In this document: piece after piece, positions 14,353 through 19,872 of the stretch
How the letters are laid out: each line of letters begins with the position of its first letter
Position numbering within the stretch: position 1 is the first letter of the stretch
Assembly: GCA_044353165.1 (NCBI GenBank)
Contig: JBILCM010000040.1
Span: 1 to 19,872 of the forward strand
Source: JBILCM01 sp044353165
Lineage (GTDB): Bacteria > Bacillota > Bacilli > Paenibacillales > YIM-B00363
Length of the DNA stretch: 19,872 nucleotides
Direction: 5' to 3'
Position numbers and translations under genes: made by a program
Notes under the pieces: model-generated
What the model was told of the DNA's origin: nothing
Databases searched by the model: none
Seen by the model: the letters and a program-made list of their open reading frames with translations, nothing else

Positions 14353-14926
14353 CTCGATCATCCTTCCTTCGTTCTATTGCAATCACGCGCGGTGGATCAT
14401 TCCGCTGATTTAATAAGCGATAACTGATCGTTTGAAAATGTTCCTGCGACAACGCACCTGACCACGTTTCGACAGCATTAGCTTCTTCAGCGCCGCCAGC
14501 ATGTCCGGGGTACACGACTGCCGTTACGATGCCACCAACCCGAATCAACTGCAAAGCAGCATCCAAAGCTGCGATGGTCGTATCGGGCCGCGTCACCAAG
14601 CGATGTTCTCCGCCGGGCAAGTAGCCGAGGTTGAACATGACCGCGGCAACCTGGCCTCGGATGCGCGCAGCAGGCAACGCCAGTTGAGAGGGATCGGTCA
14701 AAGCGGCCTGTAACTGTGCATGATCTCGGTGCAACAACGTATAAGCCGCATCAGGGATGCCAGCCGCGGTGAGGCGCTCTCGCGTGGAAGCAATCGCATC
14801 AGCTTGAATATCAAAGCCATACACATGTCCGTTGCATCCGACCAAGCGGCATAGAAATAACGTGTCATGCCCGTTGCCGAGCGTCGCATCGATAGCGATG
14901 TCACCGAGCCGCACACGCTCGCGCAC
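14309..14926 (-). CDS. mnmM: tRNA 5-aminomethyl-2-thiouridine methyltransferase MnmM (YtqB family)
   Basis: Class I SAM-dependent methyltransferase of the YtqB/MnmM family, which acts on the wobble uridine of certain tRNAs. Seen: GDIAIDATLGNGHDT (SAM motif I), VYGFDIQADAI (motif II) and the family signature NLGYLPGGEH, then VYPGHAGG and NQRNDPPRVIAIER. About 205 residues from GTG 14926. The family normally has about 13 more residues before GD; the matching residues (GFLSILSFTHAL) are encoded in frame upstream, back to the TGA of ytqA, but that stretch has no ATG, GTG or TTG. A good site GAGGTGAT lies just before an ATC at 14965. Initiation at ATC/ATT, or a sequence error, is therefore likely. 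The C-terminus extends about 17 residues past the usual end and overlaps manA. Confidence 0.87.
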   Translation of the reverse strand: MRERVRLGDIAIDATLGNGHDTLFLCRLVGCNGHVYGFDIQADAIASTRERLTAAGIPDAAYTLLHRDHAQLQAALTDPSQLALPAARIRGQVAAVMFNLGYLPGGEHRLVTRPDTTIAALDAALQLIRVGGIVTAVVYPGHAGGAEEANAVETWSGALSQEHFQTISYRLLNQRNDPPRVIAIERRKDDRDERGSEALSSTIST

Positions 14927-14971
14927 AAGGGCATGTGTGAACGATAAAATCGATAAGAAGCCGATACAGGA

Positions 14972-15958
14972 TCACCTCATCTTAGAATCGGTATGGCGCG
15001 TTCCCCGCCAAAGTTTGCCTTGCCAGGAGTCGCGTCGAACGAGTTCAGCGTCAATCGCGTTCAACACTTCCCATTTCTTCAGGCTCCACATCGGTCCGAT
15101 CAGGAGATCACGAGGCGCGTCGCCCGTCAATCGATGGACAACCATGTCGGGGGGCAACCGCTCCAGCGTGTCGACCACGAGACCGACATACTCATCTTGT
15201 TCTAAGAAACGAACCAACCCAGCCTCATATTGTTTGACCATGGGTGTTTTGCGCATCAGGTGAAGCAGATGAATTTTTAGACCTTGCACATCCCAACCTG
15301 CTACCGTTTCACCCGTCTCGAGCATCATCTCATGTGTTTCCAGTGGCAACCCATAAATAATGTGTGCGCACACACGGATGCCACGCGCTCGCAGCTTCTC
15401 GAGCGCTTGCAAATACGCTTTGGTATCGTGTGCTCGATTAATGAGTGCTGAAGTGCGCTCATGAATCGTCTGCAACCCCATCTCCACCCAAAGGTAAGTG
15501 CGTTCATGCAATTGTGCCAAATAGTCAATCACATCATCGGGCAAGCAATCCGGCCGCGTTGCAATCGATAATCCCACGACGCCCGGCTGCGCCAGAATCG
15601 CTTCGTAATAATCCCGCAACACCTGCACAGGCGCATACGTATTCGTGTACGCTTGGAAGTAGCCGATATATTGAGCATCTGGCCATTTGCGGTGCTGGCG
15701 ATCCCGCACTTGTGCAAATTGCACGACGAGGTCATCACGGCGGCTGCCCGCAAAATCGCCTGAACCCCTGGCACTGCAGAATGTGCAGCCTCCAGTAGCG
15801 ATCGTGCCATCGCGATTCGGACACGTGAACCCTGCGTCCAACATGACCTTGAACACTTTCGTGCCGAACGTTCGGCGCATCTCGACGTTCCATGTATGAA
15901 ACCGTTTATCTCCCCATAGCAGGGGGGTGTTGTGCGTTAAACTTCGCATAGGATGCAT
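14972..15958 (-). CDS. ytqA: YtqA family radical SAM protein (TIGR01212)
   Basis: Radical SAM protein of the YtqA/YhcC family, often encoded beside ytqB/mnmM as here. Seen: GDKRFHTWN, then the cluster motif CPNRDGTIATGGCTFC (spacing C-x11-C-x2-C, characteristic of this family), SGDFAG, YIGYFQAYTNTYAP, STRPDC-type segment (SIATRPDCLPDD) and WVEMGLQTIHE. About 328 residues. The biochemical role is not firmly established; linkage to mnmM suggests tRNA modification. The start is uncertain: TTG 15979, ATG 15958 and ATG 15949 are possible, and none has a strong ribosome binding site; family alignment favours 15958 or 15949. It is the first gene of a leftward unit ytqA-mnmM-manA. Confidence 0.9.
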   Translation of the reverse strand: MHPMRSLTHNTPLLWGDKRFHTWNVEMRRTFGTKVFKVMLDAGFTCPNRDGTIATGGCTFCSARGSGDFAGSRRDDLVVQFAQVRDRQHRKWPDAQYIGYFQAYTNTYAPVQVLRDYYEAILAQPGVVGLSIATRPDCLPDDVIDYLAQLHERTYLWVEMGLQTIHERTSALINRAHDTKAYLQALEKLRARGIRVCAHIIYGLPLETHEMMLETGETVAGWDVQGLKIHLLHLMRKTPMVKQYEAGLVRFLEQDEYVGLVVDTLERLPPDMVVHRLTGDAPRDLLIGPMWSLKKWEVLNAIDAELVRRDSWQGKLWRGTRHTDSKMR

Positions 15959-15999
15959 GAGGCTGATTTGAGCTCCCAACGTGCTTCACTTTATGTTTC

Positions 16000-16027
16000 A
16001 TTGTACCGCAATCGAATGGAAAGACAA
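16000..16027 (-). promoter_or_regulatory. Promoter of ytqA-mnmM-manA
   Basis: On the minus strand TTGTCT (16027-16022), 16-base spacer and TACAAT (16005-16000). It would give a short leader of about 35 bases before ATG 15958. Confidence 0.55.
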
Positions 16028-16077
16028 GACGTCATCTGTGCGTGAAGTGGCAAATGCGACCCTAACACCGAAACCAC

Positions 16078-16106
16078 TTGACATACCTGACATGATATGT
16101 TATATT
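16078..16106 (+). promoter_or_regulatory. Near-consensus SigA promoter of 56-residue gene
   Basis: Perfect -35 TTGACA (16078-16083), 17-base spacer, TATATT (16101-16106) preceded by TGT (extended -10). The best promoter in the window, so the small gene downstream is probably strongly expressed. Confidence 0.85.
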
Positions 16107-16144
16107 ACACGTATGTCGCAGCGATAATGACTCTGTCTCTCTTA

Positions 16145-16185
16145 GTTTCGATTCATGGTTTTGGTGCAAGATAAGCACACGAAAC
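16145..16185 (+). other. Structured 5' leader of 56-residue gene
   Basis: GTTTCG (16145-16150) pairs with CGAAAC (16180-16185), enclosing GTGC (16164-16167) / GCAC (16175-16178). It lies in a leader of about 105 bases between the predicted start of transcription and ATG 16219. Could be incidental; no known riboswitch is recognised. Confidence 0.3.
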
Positions 16186-16218
16186 ACAATTTCGAATTTG
16201 ATGAATGAGGTGACAAGC

Positions 16219-16389
16219 ATGGCACAGCATGATGTTGGAATTCCGCATGGCGATGAGACGATTACCGTTGAGTTGACCGTGAAGGAAGCGATTGCGCTGA
16301 CAGGAATCAAGTTTCATGAACAGCCGGAATTGTTGACAGGCGCTAGACAGAAGTTGAAGAAGAAAGTTGAGAACAAAGTGATGAACTAA
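16219..16389 (+). CDS. Small conserved-looking protein, 56 residues
   Basis: Unrecognised short soluble protein: acidic N-terminal half (GIPHGDETITVELTV), a helix KEAIALTGIKFHEQPELL, and a basic C-terminal helix (ARQKLKKKVENK). ATG 16219 is preceded by GAGGTGA with a 5-base gap; the frame is open from 16198 but that start has no support. It has its own near-consensus promoter and its own terminator, so it is a monocistronic gene. The charge split suggests nucleic-acid or protein binding, which is only inference. It does not look like an alpha/beta-type small acid-soluble spore protein. Confidence 0.75.
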   Translation: MAQHDVGIPHGDETITVELTVKEAIALTGIKFHEQPELLTGARQKLKKKVENKVMN

Positions 16390-16399
16390 AGTTGGCTTA

Positions 16400-16428
16400 G
16401 GGACGCCTCGTGGAGAGCGTCCTTTTTT
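16400..16428 (+). terminator. Terminator of 56-residue gene
   Basis: Stem GGACGC (16401-16406) / GCGTCC (16417-16422), loop of 10 bases, followed by TTTTTT. Clear intrinsic terminator 11 bases after the stop codon. Confidence 0.88.
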
Positions 16429-16486
16429 AACTTATAAGCGTTCTATTGTAACTTGATTATATTACACGCCAGAATTTATTAGTTTT

Positions 16487-16520
16487 GAGGGGGGAGTTCT
16501 TCTCCTCTTTTTGTTTTTTT
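16487..16520 (+). terminator. Possible second terminator-like hairpin
   Basis: GGAG/CTCC core extended by G-T pairs (GAGGGGGGAG against CTCCTCTTT) followed by TTTTTGTTTTTTT. The stem relies on G-T pairs, so this is uncertain. Confidence 0.3.
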
Positions 16521-16612
16521 GAAAAACGGTTCACACCTCCCTATGAACAGATGAGATCGGTCGAACTTGCGGGGAGTCGCAGGGTGGCAAGGTCGCGAGG
16601 AGTTGTGAGTGT

Positions 16613-17025
16613 ATGATCAAAAAATGAACATGCGCTTGTCACAGTCGGTGCAAATGTTCAAAAAATGAACATGCGCTTGTCACAGTCGGTGCGAATGATC
16701 AAAAAATGAACATGCGCGTGTCGCGGTCGGTGCAAATGTTCAAAAAATGAACATGCGCTTGTCACAGTCGGTGCGAATGATCAAAAAATGAACATGCGCT
16801 TGTCACAGTCGGTGCGAATGATCAAAAAATAAACATGTGCACGGAGTGTTCGGTGCGGATTCGGTGTAAAGTGTGCGCGTATCGTCAGTTTATGAACATG
16901 CAGCGAGTCGTGAGGAGTCACGGTCGCACTGGGGAGTTGACGTATGTTCAAAAAATGAACATTCGCGTGTCGCAGTCGGTGCGAATGATCAAAAAATGAA
17001 CATTCGTGCGGGGTGGGTGGTGAGG
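16613..17025. repeat. Tandem array of 41-bp palindrome-bearing repeats
   Basis: Eight units begin with ATG[TA]TCAAAAAATGAACAT at 16613, 16654, 16695, 16736, 16777, 16818, 16944 and 16985. The first six follow one another at exactly 41 bases, as do the last two. Units 2, 4 and 7 carry a perfect inverted repeat TGTTCA-N5-TGAACA; the others have TGATCA as left arm, and unit 6 also has AAACA. Between the palindromes lies GCGCTTGTCACAGTCGGTGC with few changes. The period is not a multiple of three, so it is not coding. Units 6 and 8 degrade into flanking sequence. Function unknown. Confidence 0.9.
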
Positions 17026-17110
17026 AAGCGGTGAGTGTTTTGTGCGTATCGTCAGTTTTTGAACATTCGGGGAGTCGCAGGGAATCACGGTCGAACCGTT
17101 CTGTGCGATT

Positions 17111-17166
17111 CACGATCAACAGGCCTACCATTCTAATAAGGAAAGGCGATTTTATTTTTTTAATCT
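17111..17166 (-). pseudogene. Truncated relic of a yfhP-like gene
   Basis: Bases 17111-17161 match 3760-3810 (inside the yfhP-like gene, same orientation) at 47 of 51 positions without gaps. On the minus strand the relic still reads EIKKIKSPFLIRMVGLLIV, against KIKKIKSPFLFRMVGLLIV in the intact protein, so the reading frame is kept. Similarity ends abruptly on both sides, with an in-frame TAA just upstream. It is a two-sided truncated remnant of a paralogue or a small duplication. Confidence 0.75.
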
Positions 17167-17169
17167 CGC

Positions 17170-17198
17170 TTTACATTGACCTAGGGTTTAGGCAAAAT
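17170..17198 (+). promoter_or_regulatory. Possible promoter of trmB
   Basis: TTTACA (17170-17175), 17-base spacer and CAAAAT (17193-17198). Moderate match, 43 bases before the start codon. Confidence 0.35.
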
Positions 17199-17241
17199 AA
17201 GTCTATTATTGATTTTCGCCTAAAAGAAAGGAATATATGAC

Positions 17242-17949
17242 ATGCGTTTGCGACGTAGGGCAGGGACGAAAGAGCGGTTGGAGCAACTCGAGGAGCGCGT
17301 TGTGTTGCACCCAAAAAATTGGCGTGGCCGTTGGCACGTGCTGTTCGGCAACGATCACCCCATTCATGTTGAATTGGGGATGGGCAAAGGGCGGTTTATC
17401 AGCGAGATGAGCTTGCGATATCCCGCATGGAATTTTGTGGGTATTGATATGTATGATGAACTCATTCGCAAAGGTAGCGAGAAATCGGAACAACTTCGCG
17501 CGGCTTGGTCGGCGGCACATGGCGGGGAGCAACCCCCCAACAATCTGAGGATGGCGCTTGGCAATATAGAGGGAATCGAAGAGATGTTTGCACCTGCTGA
17601 AATTGAGCGCATTTATTTGAATTTCAGCGATCCTTGGCCCAAGACACGACATGCGCACCGACGGCTTACCCATCAAAATTTTCTACTGAAATACAAACAA
17701 ATTCTCAATGCAGCCGGTGAAATCCATCTCAAGACCGATTCGCGATCGCTGTTCGAATTTTCATTAAACACGTTTGCTGAGTTGGAATTGATGATGCGTA
17801 ACATATCGCTTGATTTGCATGCAGACGGTACCGCACCAAACAACGTGATGACGGAATATGAGGAAAAGTTCCACAAGCAGGGGTTGCCCATCTACCGTGC
17901 AGAAGTGATCCTCGGTACCCAGGCGATGGAGCGCCGTCGTCAGGCGTAA
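17242..17949 (+). CDS. trmB: tRNA (guanine-46-N7)-methyltransferase
   Basis: Cytosolic SAM-dependent enzyme that forms m7G46 in the variable loop of tRNAs. 235 residues, the usual bacterial length. Seen: RWHVLFGNDHPIHVELGMGKG (SAM-binding motif I near residues 31-51), FVGIDMYDE (motif II), the family signature LNFSDPWPKTRHAHRRL and a C-terminal TEYEEKFHKQG-type segment that binds tRNA. ATG 17242 is preceded by AAAGGA about 9 bases upstream. It converges with the glycosyltransferase gene with only 2 bases between the stop codons, so no separate terminator fits between them. Confidence 0.95.
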   Translation: MRLRRRAGTKERLEQLEERVVLHPKNWRGRWHVLFGNDHPIHVELGMGKGRFISEMSLRYPAWNFVGIDMYDELIRKGSEKSEQLRAAWSAAHGGEQPPNNLRMALGNIEGIEEMFAPAEIERIYLNFSDPWPKTRHAHRRLTHQNFLLKYKQILNAAGEIHLKTDSRSLFEFSLNTFAELELMMRNISLDLHADGTAPNNVMTEYEEKFHKQGLPIYRAEVILGTQAMERRRQA

Positions 17950-17951
17950 GG

Positions 17952-19073
17952 CTAATTCACGAATTGCAGAATTTCTAGCGAGCAATCTTCGGGTTTGTGC
18001 TGAAGCAACATCTTCGAGAGCATTACGCGCAACATCAGAACATCGTCATATTCATGGACGAGACGGTGGCACCAATAATCGATGGTCTTCTCGGACTCAA
18101 GATATTGACCGAAGCCATGGGAGGCAAAAAATTTAGCATTCTCTTCCTCTTGTCCAGGTACAGGCTTGTGGAAGAGCATGGGCAGTCCTTTGGACATCGC
18201 TTCCGTACAGGTCATGCCTCCCGGCTTGGTAATGAGCAAATCAGATACTTCCATTAATTTCGACACTTCTCGCGTGAATCCTAGCAATCGAACATTGGGA
18301 TGGTTGAACGCAGGGTCTTCCGACAACTGCACCAACATCTTTCGATTGTTGCCTAGCACGAATATAAACTGCACGTGATCGCGCCACCGAAGCATGTAAC
18401 GGATCAAATCCTCCTGATAGACGAGACCCCAACCCCCGCCCATGACCAGCACGGTAGGCATGGCACGAAGTTGGAATTGCGTGCGAATGAGATCGCGGTC
18501 ATGGTTTTCCCAGAAATTAGGGTGAACAGGAATGCCTGTCACACGTATAATTCGACTCGGTACACCTCGGGAGATTAACTTTTCTTTCACTTCCGCTGTG
18601 GATACGAGATAACGGTTCGTACCGGATGAGATCCAAGTCGCATGCGCATCATAGTCCGTAATGACCGTGCACAAAGGAATATCCAGTCCGGATGAACGTT
18701 TCAGTCGGGAGACGACAGCGTTAGGAAAAGGGTGCGTGCATACAATCGCGCTCGGTTTCAAAGTTCGTATAATGTGCGCCGTCTGTGCATATAAGATTCG
18801 ATGCAATGCAAGCTGGGACAATCGACCGAGCTGCTTATTATATTGTGAACGGTACATCAGCCCATACAATTTGGGTTGGGATGTCACGGTTTTCTTATAA
18901 GCGCTGAACAGCATGGAAAAAAGGGTAGGATGCAAGAACGAACCCAATTCCAGCACGCGCGTCTGTACTTGAGGCGACATTCGTTTCAAGCTGACGGCCA
19001 ATGCTTGCGCTGCTTGTGTGTGACCCGCCCCAAATCCTTCTGATAGGATCAAGATACGCTTCTTTCGCTGCAA
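17952..19073 (-). CDS. UgtP/MGDG-synthase-type glycosyltransferase
   Basis: Membrane-associated GT28-type glycosyltransferase, 373 residues. Seen: N-terminal SEGFGAGHTQAAQAL, the MGDG synthase motif; THPFPNAVVSRLK and VITDYDAHATWIS, as in UgtP and related diacylglycerol glucosyltransferases; then the nucleotide-sugar-binding domain with VLVMGGGWG and TKPGGMTCTEAMSKGLPML. It probably transfers a sugar from a UDP-sugar to diacylglycerol or a related lipid, making membrane glycolipids. The exact donor and acceptor are unknown. The start is TTG 19073, with AGGTGA 6 bases upstream; no ATG fits. It follows the PAP2 phosphatase gene on the same strand but has its own promoter-like sequence. Confidence 0.88.
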   Translation of the reverse strand: MQRKKRILILSEGFGAGHTQAAQALAVSLKRMSPQVQTRVLELGSFLHPTLFSMLFSAYKKTVTSQPKLYGLMYRSQYNKQLGRLSQLALHRILYAQTAHIIRTLKPSAIVCTHPFPNAVVSRLKRSSGLDIPLCTVITDYDAHATWISSGTNRYLVSTAEVKEKLISRGVPSRIIRVTGIPVHPNFWENHDRDLIRTQFQLRAMPTVLVMGGGWGLVYQEDLIRYMLRWRDHVQFIFVLGNNRKMLVQLSEDPAFNHPNVRLLGFTREVSKLMEVSDLLITKPGGMTCTEAMSKGLPMLFHKPVPGQEEENAKFFASHGFGQYLESEKTIDYWCHRLVHEYDDVLMLRVMLSKMLLQHKPEDCSLEILQFVN

Positions 19074-19124
19074 TCGAATTCACCTAACCTCACCAAAGCT
19101 TCGTTAATGTTTTGTCCATATCTT

Positions 19125-19153
19125 ATTGTATGCCTTCGCTAAGAACATTTTAA
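19125..19153 (-). promoter_or_regulatory. Probable promoter of the UgtP-like gene
   Basis: On the minus strand TTAAAA (19153-19148), 17-base spacer and TACAAT (19130-19125). The -35 overlaps the stop codon of the PAP2 gene. Confidence 0.45.
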
Positions 19154-19677
19154 CCAAAATATGCAATTGTAAATCCAGCCGTAGCACAACCGATCATACA
19201 GCCTGCTAACACATCGGTAGGATAATGCAATCCAAGATACATACGGGACATGCCCACGATCGCAGCAAGCGGCACGAGAATCAAGCCGACCCAGTGGAAT
19301 GCAACCACGAACGGAGTAATAACGGAGAAAATGGCCGTTGTATGTCCTGAAGGAAACGAATGATCCTTCAACGGTTGCTTGCCTGTAATCGCTTCGGGTA
19401 GTGTTATATAGGGACGTAAGCGGGGATATATTTTCTTCATGATGATCACGGGTATATGACTTAATGCTAGGGAAATGAACGCCTGAAAGCCGATATGCGA
19501 TATCATCTTAGACGCGAACGTCCAGATGCCAAGCGTAGCCACGATCGTAAAGGTTGCTCCGCCTAGGTGCGTGATGCGGCTCATGAATGCGCTGATCCAG
19601 TTGCGATTGAGTTTGTGATTCACAAAGAAAAACAAGCGTTGGTCATGATCTCTCAGCCAACTTAATACGCGACTCAT
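19150..19677 (-). CDS. PAP2 family membrane phosphatase
   Basis: Integral membrane phosphatase of the PAP2 superfamily (phosphatidic acid phosphatase or undecaprenyl-diphosphate phosphatase type), active site facing outside. 175 residues with about five helices. All three catalytic motifs are seen: KKIYPRLRP (KxxxxxxRP), PSGHT, and SRMYLGLHYPTD (SRxxxxxHxxxD). I chose ATG 19677, with AGGAGG 10 bases upstream; TTG 19686 is too close to that site. It is next to two glycosyltransferase genes, so it may supply diacylglycerol for glycolipid synthesis or recycle a lipid carrier; which of the two is not decided by sequence alone. Confidence 0.9.
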   Translation of the reverse strand: MSRVLSWLRDHDQRLFFFVNHKLNRNWISAFMSRITHLGGATFTIVATLGIWTFASKMISHIGFQAFISLALSHIPVIIMKKIYPRLRPYITLPEAITGKQPLKDHSFPSGHTTAIFSVITPFVVAFHWVGLILVPLAAIVGMSRMYLGLHYPTDVLAGCMIGCATAGFTIAYFG

Positions 19678-19770
19678 GCTTTGCAATCCTCCTCTTGATT
19701 CCTACTCTATTGTAACGAATCATGAATGGAAAGGCTACTCTCTTATTATAGAAGTCTAGTGTAATCTCAA

Positions 19771-19801
19771 TATTAAACGGACAGTTTACATCGGTTTAAT
19801 A
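19771..19801. promoter_or_regulatory. Inverted repeat in the PAP2 / GT4 divergent region
   Basis: TATTAAAC (19771-19778) and GTTTAATA (19794-19801) are perfect 8-base inverted arms with a 15-base spacer, between two divergent genes. The half-site TTAAAC also forms the palindrome at 2431-2450. It may be an operator; no regulator is identified. A TACAAT -10-like box follows at 19811. Confidence 0.35.
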
Positions 19802-19848
19802 TTCTTAAGTTACAATGGACAAAAGTGTTTTACAAGGAGGTATGCAGT

Positions 19849-19872
19849 GTGCGGGTCGCCTTATTTACAGAT
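19849..19872 (+). CDS. Start of a probable GT4-type glycosyltransferase (cut by window end)
   Basis: GTG 19849 is preceded by AAGGAGG (19834-19840) with an 8-base gap and reads VRVALFTD, which matches the usual opening of GT4 (family 1) glycosyltransferases such as GDP-mannose-dependent types. Only eight codons are visible, so the assignment rests on that opening and on the neighbouring glycolipid-type genes. Confidence 0.5.

Larger units (their letters stand above)
16390..17241. other. 850-bp gene-free region: terminator, repeat array, gene relic, trmB promoter
   Basis: No credible gene on either strand. In order: terminator of the 56-residue gene, a possible second hairpin, degenerate G-rich sequence (16548-16612) related to later parts of the region, the 41-bp array, two diverged copies of a block containing GTATCGTCAGTTT (16879 and 17045), a relic of a yfhP-like gene (17111-17166) and a promoter for trmB. 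The minus-strand open frame from 17131 to 16781 merely reads the repeats. Confidence 0.7.

Noticed and set aside
13596..15899. Plus-strand open frames opposite manA, mnmM and ytqA
   Set aside because: They are antisense shadows of well-supported minus-strand genes and lack start signals.
16613..17025. CRISPR array
   Set aside because: The sequence between the palindromes is conserved from unit to unit, so there are no variable spacers; no cas genes are seen.
16613..17025. LexA/SOS boxes in the repeats
   Set aside because: The Gram-positive box is GAAC-N4-GTTC; here the arms have the opposite order (GTTC-N7-GAAC).
16781..17131. 116-residue protein on the minus strand
   Set aside because: It reads through the 41-base repeats in shifting frames and starts inside the yfhP relic; no ribosome binding site, composition not protein-like.

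Overview
The window looks like a chromosomal segment of a low-to-moderate G+C, spore-forming-type Bacillales bacterium, most likely Paenibacillaceae or a close relative. This is inferred from gene content (YfhP-, YtqA/YtqB-, UgtP-, TrmB- and CUT1-type proteins, copper-amine-oxidase-N secreted proteins), strong GGAGG ribosome binding sites, near-consensus SigA promoters and a cre-like site. The genus cannot be fixed from the sequence alone.

Left part (1-3400), visibly AT-rich. A secreted alpha/beta-hydrolase esterase with a copper-amine-oxidase-like N-terminal domain is followed directly by five tRNA genes. These form two transcription units: Asn(GUU)-Ser(GCU), then Glu(UUC)-Lys(UUU)-Leu(GAG), each with its own promoter and terminator. 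The first tRNA promoter lies inside the 3' end of the esterase frame. After the tRNAs come a truncated secreted copper-amine-oxidase-N protein, behind a strong promoter and a perfect palindrome, and a small three-helix membrane protein.

Middle part (3400-13000). aroD (type I dehydroquinase) and a yfhP-like membrane hydrolase form a leftward operon, divergent from aroK (shikimate kinase). A CUT1 sugar importer follows, with a lipoprotein binding protein and two permeases but no ATPase or enzyme. It has a cre-like site upstream and a hairpin attenuator after the binding-protein gene. Next is an ABC-2 exporter (ATPase plus permease) tightly linked to a B12-binding radical SAM protein.

Right part (13000-19872). 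A leftward operon ytqA (radical SAM), mnmM/ytqB (tRNA-modifying methyltransferase, with no canonical start in its expected place) and manA runs toward a small unrecognised gene that has its own promoter and a hairpin leader. A 56-residue conserved-looking protein with a near-perfect promoter follows. An 850-bp gene-free stretch holds a tandem array of 41-bp palindromic repeats and a truncated relic of a yfhP-like gene. Finally come trmB and, converging on it, a UgtP/MGDG-type glycosyltransferase and a PAP2 phosphatase, divergent from the first codons of a probable GT4 glycosyltransferase. These last three suggest a glycolipid or envelope-lipid module.

No complete, clearly new system is evident. 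The most unusual items are the 41-bp palindromic array, the in-frame yfhP relic beside it, the non-canonical mnmM start and the exporter/radical SAM operon.
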